Assembly: GCF_002931235.1 (NCBI RefSeq)
Contig: NZ_PSTT01000100.1
Location: 1 to 64,000, forward strand
Direction: 5' to 3'
Origin: Subtercola sp. Z020
GTDB taxonomy: Bacteria; Actinomycetota; Actinomycetes; Actinomycetales; Microbacteriaceae
Length of the DNA: 64,000 bases
A program made the translations under genes and the position numbers. Under the pieces are notes generated by a model. That model saw only the letters and a list, made by a program, of their open reading frames with translations, did no database searches and had not been told where the DNA came from. Below, piece by piece: positions 1 to 7,711 of the stretch (its first letter is position 1; each line of letters begins with the position of its first letter).

Positions 1-177
1 CCCTCCCGCCGTGGTAGGCGCCCGGCCCCCGCCCCGCGCTCCGCGGTCCAGGCGCGGCGCCTCAAACGGAGTGAGCCGGCACTCGATAATGGAAGCCGGG
101 ATCGGCACGCTGAGCCCAGCCGGGGGGCATTTCTCCAACAGCTCGTTGGAGAACTCGTCGCACGCATTGGAGCAGCC
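1..177. other. Upstream region, frame open into the DUF1016 gene
   Basis: No separate gene is recognisable here. The reading frame of the following DUF1016 gene stays open without a stop back to the window edge, but it has no ATG before 178 and its composition is C/G-rich and unlike a protein until about 127. From 127 on it would encode FLQQLVGEL, which resembles a motif found again inside the gene (ILQQAVGEL). It may be a leader or the edge of an older, longer or duplicated copy. Confidence 0.4.
131..153. repeat. Perfect 9-bp inverted repeat, copy 1 (leader)
   Basis: TTCTCCAAC and GTTGGAGAA are separated by five bases, about 25 bp before the GTG start of the DUF1016 gene. The same stem occurs inside that gene at 467-489 with a different loop. 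A duplicated palindrome in leader and coding sequence would suit an autoregulatory operator or RNA hairpin, but no function is shown. Confidence 0.7.
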
Positions 178-1064
178 GTGACACAGATGGAACCCGCTGA
201 CTACGCTGAGACCCTCGCCCTCCTGAAACGACAGGTGCACGAGGCGCGTTTCACTGTGCAACGCAGAGCCAATTCTGAGATGCTCCGTCTGTACTGGCGA
301 ATTGGCCACACAATTCTGGCCCGTCAGAGAGTCGAGACCTGGGGAAGCGGAGTTCTCGCCCGTCTCGCCGCGGATCTTCGCACCGAGTTTCCCTCGATGA
401 AAGGGTTCTCGTTGGCGAATCTCGCGTATATGAGGGGATATGCCGACTGCTGGAAAGAAGACGCAATTCTCCAACAGGCTGTTGGAGAATTGCCGTGGAG
501 CCACATCGTGTCTCTTCTCGACAAGCTCGATGAGACACCTGTTCGAGACTGGTACGCAGCGCAAGACCTGCTGCATGGCTGGAGCCGTGCCGTTCTCGAA
601 CACCAGATCGCATCACGCCTGCACGATCGCGAAGGCGCCGCGCAGAGCAACTTCGTGACGGCTTTGGAAACAGCCGATTCTGAGCTCGCACAGCAGATCA
701 CGAAGGATCCAAACGCCCTCGACTTTCTCGCAATCGATTCGGACGCGACAGAGCGCGAGCTCGAAGATCAGTTGACGTCTCGCATCATCGAAACGCTTCG
801 AGAGCTCGGCGTCGGCTTCGCATTCGTCGGCCGACAGGTTCATTTCGACATCGAGGGAGGCTTCGTGACGCCGAGATCCACCGGCCGACAATGGGGATCC
901 TCCTCGTCACAGACAAGAAGGACACGGTCGTGCGATATGCCCTGGGCGGTACCGCTCAACCGGTGGCGGTCTCCCGATATGAGCTCTCAGCCGCTGACGC
1001 TGACGCTCTGCCCGCCGAAGATGTTCTGAAGAAGATGACGAACGTGGGTCGTGTGCGACGCTAG
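178..1064 (+). pseudogene. YhcG/DUF1016 family PDDEXK nuclease, internally deleted and frameshifted
   Basis: The first 230 or so codons match the DUF1016 N-terminal region (YWRIGHTIL, LRTEFPSMKGFS, LPWSHIVSLLDKL) and enter the C-terminal nuclease domain at VGRQVHFDIEGG. There the frame breaks. The open frame runs on to a stop at 1029 as unrelated residues, whereas another frame resumes the family C-terminus with GILLVTDKKDTVVRYAL and SRYELSAADADALP, ending at the TAG at 1062-1064. Family members are about 340-370 aa. The missing stretch holds the strand that carries the catalytic acidic residues and lysine (the D and ExK signature), so the product should lack nuclease activity. Start taken at GTG 178; an ATG lies at 187. 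No partner restriction or toxin gene is visible nearby. Confidence 0.85.
464..492. repeat. Perfect 12-bp inverted repeat, copy 2 (inside DUF1016 gene)
   Basis: CAATTCTCCAAC and GTTGGAGAATTG flank a five-base loop. The inner nine pairs are identical to the leader palindrome at 131-153, and the two copies lie 336 bp (112 codons) apart, in the same frame. Part of the match reflects the conserved QQxVGEL coding motif, but the loop differs while both arms are conserved. Confidence 0.7.
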
Positions 1065-1114
1065 AGAGGCGCCGAGCAGGCGCGCATCCACCCCACCGCC
1101 GAGGAGGAACCCCC

Positions 1115-1876
1115 ATGACCGAACCCAGAGCCGCCGCCGTCATCACCGGAGCCGCGGGCGGCATCGGGCGGGCCATCGCCACCGCGTTCGCCGAGCGGGG
1201 GGTCGCGGTCGTGATCGCTGACATCCGGCTCGACGCCGCCGTGGCAGCGGCCGAGCAGATCGCCGCCGAGACCGGAGCCGAAGCGGTCGGCATCGCCGTC
1301 GACGTCACCGACTCTGCGTCGGTCGCCGAGCTGGTGAGCGGCGCGCTGGCGCGGTTCGGGCGCGTCGACCACCTCGTCAACTGCGCGGGTATGTCGCTCG
1401 ACGGCCCGAGCATCGAGCACACCGACGAGGCGTGGTCGAAGGTGGTCGACCTGAACCTCTCCGGCACCTTCTACGTCTGCCGCGGGTTCGCCCCGGCGCT
1501 CATCGAGTCCCACGGCACCATCGTGAACATCTCGTCGATCGCGGCGTTCTCGGCGACCCGTCCCGAGGTGCATGTCGGCTACGACGCCACCAAGGCGGCG
1601 ATCGCGGCCCTGACTCGCACTCTCGCTGTCGAGTGGGCGCCGCAGGGGGTGCGGGTGAACGCCGTCGCGCCGGGCTACACGAACACCGAACTGCTGAAAG
1701 ATGTCGGCGCCTCGAACCCCGAGACGATGGATGCCTGGCTCTCGCAGACTCCGCAGCGCCGCCTGATGGAGCCGGCCGAGATCGCCGAGGTGGTGCTGTT
1801 CCTCTCCCTGCCGGCCTCCCGCGCGATCACCGCGCAGACGATCATCGCCGACGGGGGCTACACCGCCGCCAAGTAG
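1115..1876 (+). CDS. SDR family NAD(P)-dependent oxidoreductase
   Basis: A 253-aa classical short-chain dehydrogenase. The Rossmann nucleotide-binding motif TGAAGGIG is at residues 11-18, NCAG at 89-92, the catalytic serine at about 140 and the YxxxK pair at Y156/K160 (YDATK). Length is normal for the family. A GAGGAGG-like ribosome site sits just before the ATG. Substrate cannot be read from sequence; position at the head of a sugar-use cluster suggests a sugar or sugar-acid dehydrogenase, but a 3-oxoacyl reductase is also possible. Confidence 0.9.
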   Translation: MTEPRAAAVITGAAGGIGRAIATAFAERGVAVVIADIRLDAAVAAAEQIAAETGAEAVGIAVDVTDSASVAELVSGALARFGRVDHLVNCAGMSLDGPSIEHTDEAWSKVVDLNLSGTFYVCRGFAPALIESHGTIVNISSIAAFSATRPEVHVGYDATKAAIAALTRTLAVEWAPQGVRVNAVAPGYTNTELLKDVGASNPETMDAWLSQTPQRRLMEPAEIAEVVLFLSLPASRAITAQTIIADGGYTAAK

Positions 1877-1895
1877 ACGGGGGTAGGTTGAGGTC

Positions 1896-2105
1896 ATGAA
1901 CTCCCGCACTGCTCGCCTCGCTCTCGGTGTCGTCGGCGCGATCGCCCTCATCGTGGGCGCCGTGTTCGCCGGACAGGGCGCCAACCTCATTCCGGGCAGT
2001 TCGATGACCGGCGATCGCACGTGGCTCTACATCGGCCTGGTGCTCGCGGCCGTCGGCATCGTCATGATCGTGGTCGGTCTGCGTCGCCCGGGCCGCGACC
2101 GCTGA
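1896..2105 (+). CDS. Small two-helix membrane protein
   Basis: A 69-aa protein with two hydrophobic segments (about residues 8-26 and 43-62), a short polar loop between them and an arginine-rich C-terminus (RRPGRDR), predicting a cytoplasmic tail. It starts 20 bp after the SDR stop, so it is probably cotranscribed with it. I do not recognise a named family and give no function. Confidence 0.7.
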   Translation: MNSRTARLALGVVGAIALIVGAVFAGQGANLIPGSSMTGDRTWLYIGLVLAAVGIVMIVVGLRRPGRDR

Positions 2106-2154
2106 GACCGCTGAGACCGCTCAGACGCGAGAACGACGAAGGCGAGGCTTCTGG

Positions 2155-3129
2155 ATGTTCACCGACATGCCCGAACCCGAGCTGCGCGAATACCGCAGCC
2201 GGCAGGTCGACCCGCCCGACTTCGACGGGTTCTGGGCCGACACGCTCGCCGAGGCCCAGGCAGCCGCCGCGACGACAGCACCCCTGCTCACCAAGGTCGA
2301 TTCCGGCCTCTCGGCGCTCGACGTCTTCGACCTGACCTTCGCCGGGTTCAACGGCGAACCCATCAAGGCGTGGCTGCGCGTTCCGGCCGGCAGCACCGAA
2401 CCCCTCCCGACGGTGGTCGAGTTCGTCGGCTACGGCGGTGGGCGCGGGCGCCCGTGGGAGAACCTCTTCTGGGCCGCCGCCGGCTTCGCCCATGTGCAGA
2501 TGGACACGCGGGGGCAGGGCTCGGCCTGGTCGGCGGGCGACACCTCCGACGCGTTCGATGCGACCGGCCCGCAGTTCCCCGGGGTGATGACCCGTGGCAT
2601 CCGGGATCGCAGCACCTACTACTACCGGCGCCTGATGACCGACGCGGTGCGCGCGGTCGGGGCGGCGAGACAGCTGCCTCAGGTCGACGGTTCACGGCTC
2701 GGCGTGTACGGGCGCAGCCAGGGCGGCGCCCTCGCGCTCGCTGCCGCTGCCCTTGCACCCGGGGTGTCTGCGGTGGCCGCCGCGGTGCCGTTTCTCGCGG
2801 ACTTTCCGCGGGCGAGCGTCATCACCAACGCGAATCCGTTCAAGGAGATCGGCTCGTACCTCGCGATCCACCGCGACGAGGTCGACCTGGTGCACCGCAC
2901 GCTCGCCTACTTCGATTCGGTGAACTTCGCGCGGCGCGGGCGGGTGCCGGCGCTGTTCACCGTCGCGCTGATGGATGAGATCACGCCCCCGTCGACCGTC
3001 TTCGCGGCGCACAACGCCTACGCGGGCCAGAAAGAACTTGTCGTCTGGCCCTACAACGGCCACGAGGCGGGTGGCCCCGACGACGACGACCGCATCCGGG
3101 CGTTCTTCGCGAAGCAGCTCACGGCCTGA
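2155..3129 (+). CDS. Acetylxylan esterase / cephalosporin C deacetylase family (CE7)
   Basis: A 324-aa alpha/beta hydrolase of the AXE1 (CE7) family, the usual length. The nucleophile elbow is GRSQGG with Ser188, the acid is probably Asp274 (LMDEITPPS) and the base His303 (YNGHEAGG). The N-terminal YRSRQVDPPDFDGFWADT and the GYGGGRG oxyanion region are characteristic. There is no signal peptide, so it should act in the cytoplasm on imported acetylated oligosaccharides. Neighbouring LacI, sugar importer and GH3 genes fit xylo-oligosaccharide deacetylation. Broader substrates, including acetylated antibiotics, are known for CE7 enzymes. Confidence 0.9.
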   Translation: MFTDMPEPELREYRSRQVDPPDFDGFWADTLAEAQAAAATTAPLLTKVDSGLSALDVFDLTFAGFNGEPIKAWLRVPAGSTEPLPTVVEFVGYGGGRGRPWENLFWAAAGFAHVQMDTRGQGSAWSAGDTSDAFDATGPQFPGVMTRGIRDRSTYYYRRLMTDAVRAVGAARQLPQVDGSRLGVYGRSQGGALALAAAALAPGVSAVAAAVPFLADFPRASVITNANPFKEIGSYLAIHRDEVDLVHRTLAYFDSVNFARRGRVPALFTVALMDEITPPSTVFAAHNAYAGQKELVVWPYNGHEAGGPDDDDRIRAFFAKQLTA

Positions 3130-3183
3130 CGCCGGGCGGCGCCGAAACGCCCGACGCCTACGGCCTGACGCCGGGCGGCGCCG
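3121..3183. repeat. 24-bp perfect direct repeat at convergent gene ends
   Basis: The 24 bases at 3121-3144 recur exactly at 3160-3183, 39 bp apart. The first copy contains the last codons and stop of the esterase; the second encodes the C-terminal residues of the converging LacI gene, whose stop is at 3158-3160. The layout suggests a local duplication that gave the two genes similar ends. Each copy is rich in GGCG/CGCC and may fold, so a terminator role is possible. Confidence 0.75.
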
Positions 3184-4165
3184 TCGTCGCCCGCACGACG
3201 AGCCGCGTCGGCAGCTGCAGGTGCGTGGCCGCCGGCGTCTCCCCGGCCAGCAGCGTCACGAGCAGATCCGCCGCCCGCGCCCCGAGCTTCTGGATCGGCT
3301 GGCGGATGGTGGTCAGCGCCGGGCTCATCTGCGAGGCCTCGGGGATGTCGTCGAAACCGATCACCGACACATCCCCCGGCACGCTGATGCCGAGTTCGGC
3401 CGCCACCTGCACCGTCGCGATGGCCGACAGGTCGTTCGCGGCGAAGATCGCAGTGGGCCTGCCCGGCATGGTGAGCAGCTCGATCGCCGGGTCGCGCGCC
3501 GTCTCCCGCTGGTACATGCCCACCCGCACGAGCGCCGGGTCGAACGGGATGCCGGCCTCGGCCAGCGCGCGACGGTACCCGCCGTCGCGGAGGTTCGACG
3601 ACTGCAGGTCGGGCCGGCCGGCGATGAACCCGATCCTGCGATGCCCGATGGAGATCAGGTAGCGGGTGGCCCGGAGCGCCCCGCCGAAGCTGTCGGATTC
3701 GACGGTCGGCAGGTCAGCGTGCCCGGTGTGCGGGTCGATCGCCACGACCGGTATCTCGGTCGAGGTCGCGACGACGGTGGGTGTGACCATGATGGCGCCG
3801 TCGATCAGCGTGCCGCTCAGCCGGGAGAGCGAGCGGCGCTCCCACCCGTCGCTGGAGTTCTGCCGCGAGCCGCTGTAGGCGAGCAGATCGAACCCCGACT
3901 CCCGCAGCGCCGTGCCGACGCCCTTGAGAATCTCTGCGCTGAACGGTTCGAAGTCGGCGACGAGGATGCCGATGACCCCGGTCTTTCGCGACCGCATGCT
4001 GCTCGCCACCAGGCTCGACTCGTAGCCGAGCGTCCTCACGACGTCGAGGATGCGCGCGGCCGTCTCCTCGGAGATGCCATACCGCCCGTTCACGGCTTTC
4101 GACACGGTCGAGACGGAGACCCCCGCCGCCGCGGCGACGTCGTGGATGGTGGCCCGTCGTGTCAT
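3158..4165 (-). CDS. LacI family transcriptional regulator
   Basis: A 335-aa LacI/GalR repressor. The N-terminal helix-turn-helix is ATIHDVAAAAGVSVSTVSKA followed by the hinge VRTLGYE, then a periplasmic-binding-protein-like effector domain (VIGILVADF, GHRRIGFIAGR, IFAANDLSAIATVQ, VIGFDDIPEAS). It is divergent from the sugar ABC importer genes at 4316 and separated from them by a gap holding a perfect palindrome, so it most likely represses that operon and itself until a sugar binds. Confidence 0.93.
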   Translation of the reverse strand: MTRRATIHDVAAAAGVSVSTVSKAVNGRYGISEETAARILDVVRTLGYESSLVASSMRSRKTGVIGILVADFEPFSAEILKGVGTALRESGFDLLAYSGSRQNSSDGWERRSLSRLSGTLIDGAIMVTPTVVATSTEIPVVAIDPHTGHADLPTVESDSFGGALRATRYLISIGHRRIGFIAGRPDLQSSNLRDGGYRRALAEAGIPFDPALVRVGMYQRETARDPAIELLTMPGRPTAIFAANDLSAIATVQVAAELGISVPGDVSVIGFDDIPEASQMSPALTTIRQPIQKLGARAADLLVTLLAGETPAATHLQLPTRLVVRATTAPPGVRP

Positions 4166-4190
4166 GGGGGCAGCCTAGCGCAAAATGGAA

Positions 4191-4236
4191 AAGGTTTTCG
4201 AAAACGTTTGACAGTGGTTTTGGCCGTTGGCACACT
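4191..4236 (+). promoter_or_regulatory. LacI-type operator and promoter for the sugar importer operon
   Basis: GTTTTCGAAAAC at 4194-4205 is a perfect 12-bp palindrome with flanking AA/TT symmetry, the general form of LacI/GalR operators. It abuts a consensus -35 TTGACA at 4208-4213; 17 bp later a weak -10 (CACACT, 4231-4236) could complete the promoter. Binding here would block polymerase. The LacI gene reads away from the other side. Confidence 0.7.
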
Positions 4237-4315
4237 GACTTTCTGCCGGGTCCACGCAGCACCACGAACATTCCCCGGTGGCCACTCAACTCAACGAAGA
4301 GAACAGGTATCACGC

Positions 4316-5611
4316 ATGAAGACGAAACGAATCGTCGCCGGCCTCTCGGTACTCGCGCTCGGGGCTCTCGGCCTCAGCGCGTGCAGCACCGACAGCTCCG
4401 GCGGATCGGGCTCCGACGGCGGAGCGGTCTCGATGACCCTCTGGGAGAACTCGACCACCGGCCCCGGCCAGGCCTTCTGGGACACCGCGGCTGCCGACTT
4501 CACCAAGGCCAACCCGAACGTCACGATCGACGTACAGGCCATCCAGAACGAAGACCTCGACGGCAAACTGCAGACGGCGCTCAACTCGGGCGACGCCCCC
4601 GACATCTTCCTGCAGCGCGGTGGCGGCAAGATGGCTGCGATGGTGGCGGCCGGCCAGGTGAAAGACCTGACCGACGGCATCTCGGCCGACGCGAAGAGCC
4701 AGATTCCGGCGGCGACGTTCGGTGCGGTATCCGTCGACGACAAGACATACGCCATGCCGGTCTCCGTGCTGCCGGGCGGCCTGTTCTACAGCCAGGATCT
4801 CTTCACCGCGGCGGGCATCACCACCCCGCCGAAGACGATCGACGAACTCGAGGCCGCGAACACCAAGCTGAAGGCGTCGGGCGTGCAGGCCGTCGCCCTC
4901 GGCGGCAAGGATGCCTGGCCCGCCGCGCACTGGTACTACTTCTTCGCCCTGCGAGAGTGCAGCCCCGAGGTGCTCTCGGGCGCGACGAGCTCGAAGGACT
5001 TCAGCGACGACTGCTGGATTCGCGCCGGTCAGGACCTCGAATACTTCGCCGGCACGCAGCCGTTCAACGACGGCTTCCTCTCCACCCCCGCGCAGCAGGG
5101 TGCCGGCAGCTCGGCCGGTCTCATCGCCAACCACCAGGCCGGCATGGAACTGATGGGCGCCTGGGACCCGGGCGTCATCGCCTCACTGACCCCCGACGCC
5201 AAGCCACTTCCCGACCTCTCGTGGTTCCCGTTCCCCGAGGTCACCGGCGGTGACGGCGAGGCCGGCTCCATTCTCGGCGGCGTCGACAGCTACTCCTGCT
5301 CGGCGGATGCGCCGCCGGCGTGCGTCGACTTTCTGAACTACATCGCCACGCCCGACCTGCAGAAGGCGTACTACACCGCCTTCAACACTCCCCCGGTGAA
5401 CACCGAGGCGCAGAAGGCCGTGACCGAACCGTACCTGCAGCAGATCATCACCACCTACAACGCGGCGCCGTTCGTGTCGCAGTGGCTCGACACGCTCTAC
5501 GGCCTGAACGTCGGCAACGCCCTGAACGTGGGTGTCGTCGACCTGCTCGCCGGCAAGAGCAGCCCCGAGCAGCTCGTGCAGACGGTCAACGACGCGGCCA
5601 AGAAGGCCTAG
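4316..5611 (+). CDS. Sugar ABC transporter substrate-binding lipoprotein
   Basis: A 431-aa extracellular solute-binding protein of family 1. The signal peptide (KTKR then a hydrophobic run) ends in a lipobox LSAC, so the mature protein is lipid-anchored outside the membrane. The mature start (MTLWENSTTGPG) and the ANPNVTIDVQ and APDIFLQRGGG segments are typical of carbohydrate binders. Start at ATG 4316, where the signal peptide begins; the frame is open far upstream, but that part is arginine-rich shadow. Two permeases follow; no ATPase gene is present, as usual where a shared MsiK-type ATPase serves several importers. Confidence 0.93.
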   Translation: MKTKRIVAGLSVLALGALGLSACSTDSSGGSGSDGGAVSMTLWENSTTGPGQAFWDTAAADFTKANPNVTIDVQAIQNEDLDGKLQTALNSGDAPDIFLQRGGGKMAAMVAAGQVKDLTDGISADAKSQIPAATFGAVSVDDKTYAMPVSVLPGGLFYSQDLFTAAGITTPPKTIDELEAANTKLKASGVQAVALGGKDAWPAAHWYYFFALRECSPEVLSGATSSKDFSDDCWIRAGQDLEYFAGTQPFNDGFLSTPAQQGAGSSAGLIANHQAGMELMGAWDPGVIASLTPDAKPLPDLSWFPFPEVTGGDGEAGSILGGVDSYSCSADAPPACVDFLNYIATPDLQKAYYTAFNTPPVNTEAQKAVTEPYLQQIITTYNAAPFVSQWLDTLYGLNVGNALNVGVVDLLAGKSSPEQLVQTVNDAAKKA

Positions 5612-5616
5612 CGACG

Positions 5617-6666
5617 ATGACGGTTCGCGAGAGCGCTCCGAGCGCCCAGCACACGGCAGCGCCTCTCGCGCGGGGCGGGGCGGTCGATTCGTCGGCTGCT
5701 CCGCCCCGGCTCCCGGATGCCCGGGGCCAGGTGTCGGGAAAGCCCAAGCGCCGCTCCTTCAACCGGGCCGGTCGCTGGGAGGTCGCCATCCTCGTCGGCC
5801 CCGCCCTGCTCGTCTTTCTGGCCTTCGTGATCTTCCCGGTCGTGATCGCCGCGTACTACGGGTTCTTCAGCTGGCAGGGGTACGGCGCCCCGACCGACGT
5901 GGTCGGCATCCGCAACTACCTCACGATCATCCAGGACCCGACCTTCCAGCAGGCCCTCACCCACAACGGCGTGATCCTGGTGCTCTCGCTGGTGCTGCAG
6001 GGGCCGGCGGCCATCCTGCTGGCGCTGCTGCTGAACCGCAAACTGCGCGGGCAGTCCCTGATCAGGGTGCTGATCTTCGTGCCCTACGTCATCTCTGAGG
6101 TGGTCGTCGGCACCGGGTGGAGCCTCATCCTGCAGTCGAACGGCGCGTTCAACGGGATGCTCGAGAACGTCGGTCTCGGCGGCCTCAGCCAGGACTGGCT
6201 GTCGAACCCCGACCTCGCCATCTGGACGCTGATGATCATCATCACCTGGAAGTACGTCGGCTTCGCGGTCATCCTCTTCCTGGCCGGCCTGCAGGGAATT
6301 CCCGAGGAGCTGTCGGAGGCCGCGGCGATCGACGGGGCGTCGTTCTGGCAGATCCAGCGGCGCATCACCCTGCCGCTGCTCGGCCCGACCCTGCGCATCT
6401 GGGCCTTCCTGTCGATCATCGGGTCACTGCAGCTCTTCGACCTCGTCTACATCATCTGGGGCCAGTACGTCAGCTCGACGGCCGGCACCTCCACCATGGC
6501 GACCTACATGGTGGCCAACGGGCGGAACGCGGGCAACTACGGCTACGGCAACGCGGTCGCCGTCGTGCTCTTCGTCATCTCCCTGATCATCGCGCTGGTC
6601 TACCAGCGTTTCATTCTGCGGCGCGACACCCAGGGCGCCCTCACCGACAAGGGGAACCCCGAATGA
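5617..6666 (+). CDS. Sugar ABC transporter permease (MalF type)
   Basis: A 349-aa binding-protein-dependent permease. After a polar N-terminal tail of about 50 residues come six membrane segments, starting near VAILVGPALLVFLAFVIFPV. The EAA loop that contacts the ATPase is visible as EAAAIDGASFWQIQRRITLP. It begins five bases after the binding-protein stop and ends overlapping the next permease by 4 bp. Confidence 0.92.
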   Translation: MTVRESAPSAQHTAAPLARGGAVDSSAAPPRLPDARGQVSGKPKRRSFNRAGRWEVAILVGPALLVFLAFVIFPVVIAAYYGFFSWQGYGAPTDVVGIRNYLTIIQDPTFQQALTHNGVILVLSLVLQGPAAILLALLLNRKLRGQSLIRVLIFVPYVISEVVVGTGWSLILQSNGAFNGMLENVGLGGLSQDWLSNPDLAIWTLMIIITWKYVGFAVILFLAGLQGIPEELSEAAAIDGASFWQIQRRITLPLLGPTLRIWAFLSIIGSLQLFDLVYIIWGQYVSSTAGTSTMATYMVANGRNAGNYGYGNAVAVVLFVISLIIALVYQRFILRRDTQGALTDKGNPE

Positions 6667-7571
6667 GCGCCGTCAGCACCGCGACCGGCCCCCGGGCATC
6701 CACTCAGCACTCGACTCGGCACTCCGCTCAGCCGAGCGCCCGCCCGAAGGCCCGCCGGAACCTCGGCAACCCGATCGCCTATGTGGTCGCGGTGGTCGTC
6801 ATCATTCTGATGCTCGCGCCCGTCGTGTTCATCATCATCGGGGGGTTCCGCACCAACTCCGAGCTCTCGGTCGACCCGGCCGGCCTGCCCGCCGTCTGGA
6901 ACGTCGCCAACTACCTCGAGGTGCTCACCGGCGGCGTGTTCTGGGGCGAGGTGCTGAACTCGGTCATCGTCGGACTCGCCACGACCCTCGGCGTCGTCGT
7001 GCTCGGCCTGATGGCGAGCTACGTGCTCGCGCGCTACAGCTTCCGTGGCCGCGGGGTGCTGTACGCCCTGTTCGCAGCCGGGCTGATGTTCCCGATGACC
7101 GTCGCGATCACGCCGCTCTACATCGTCGTGAAGAACCTCGGGCTGATGAACTCGCTCGGCGGCGTCATCCTGCCGCAGATCGCGTTCGCCCTGCCCACGA
7201 CCATCATCATTCTGGTGCCGTTCCTGCGGGCGATCCCCGACGAGATCCAGGAGGCGGCGTTCATCGACGGTTGCAGCCGGCTCGGTTTCTTCTGGCGCAT
7301 GGTCGTGCCGCTGGCCACGCCCGGAGTGATCACCACGGGCATCCTCGCGTTCATCGCCAGCTGGAACAGCTACCTGCTGCCGCTGTTCATCCTGAACAAA
7401 CCGGCCATCTTCACCCTGCCGCTCGGCGTGCAGGCCTTCTCGTCGCAGTACTCGGTCGACACCGCCAAGGTGCTCGCCTTCACCGCGCTGTCGATGATTC
7501 CGGCCCTGCTGTTCTTCGCCTTCTTCGAGCGCCGCATCGTCGGCGGGCTCTCGGGGGCGGTCAAGGGCTGA
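6663..7571 (+). CDS. Sugar ABC transporter permease (MalG type)
   Basis: A 302-aa partner permease starting at the ATGA overlap with the preceding gene. The EAA loop is EAAFIDGCSRLGFFWRMVVP and six hydrophobic segments are present. The tail GGLSGAVKG is typical of MalG-type subunits. Together with the binding protein and MalF-type permease it forms a carbohydrate importer that needs an ATPase from elsewhere in the genome. Confidence 0.92.
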   Translation: MSAVSTATGPRASTQHSTRHSAQPSARPKARRNLGNPIAYVVAVVVIILMLAPVVFIIIGGFRTNSELSVDPAGLPAVWNVANYLEVLTGGVFWGEVLNSVIVGLATTLGVVVLGLMASYVLARYSFRGRGVLYALFAAGLMFPMTVAITPLYIVVKNLGLMNSLGGVILPQIAFALPTTIIILVPFLRAIPDEIQEAAFIDGCSRLGFFWRMVVPLATPGVITTGILAFIASWNSYLLPLFILNKPAIFTLPLGVQAFSSQYSVDTAKVLAFTALSMIPALLFFAFFERRIVGGLSGAVKG

Positions 7572-7711
7572 GCCCGGCGCCGCCCGCCTCGCTTCGCGCC
7601 GGCCCCCCTCGCCCCGCCCCGCCTGCCGCGTCTCGCCCCCGCGCCGCCCCCGCCCCGCCGCCCCTCTCGGTCTTCCCTCTTCACCCCGCGCTCTTCACAG
7701 AAACGACAGCC

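Noticed and set aside
907-2020. Long minus-strand frames opposite the SDR gene
   Set aside because: Ser/Ala/Arg-rich shadows of a canonical SDR with intact active site.
2975-4315. An upstream extension of the first sugar-binding protein over the LacI gene
   Set aside because: The extension is Arg/Pro-rich, overlaps LacI in antisense and would hide the lipoprotein signal that starts at 4316.
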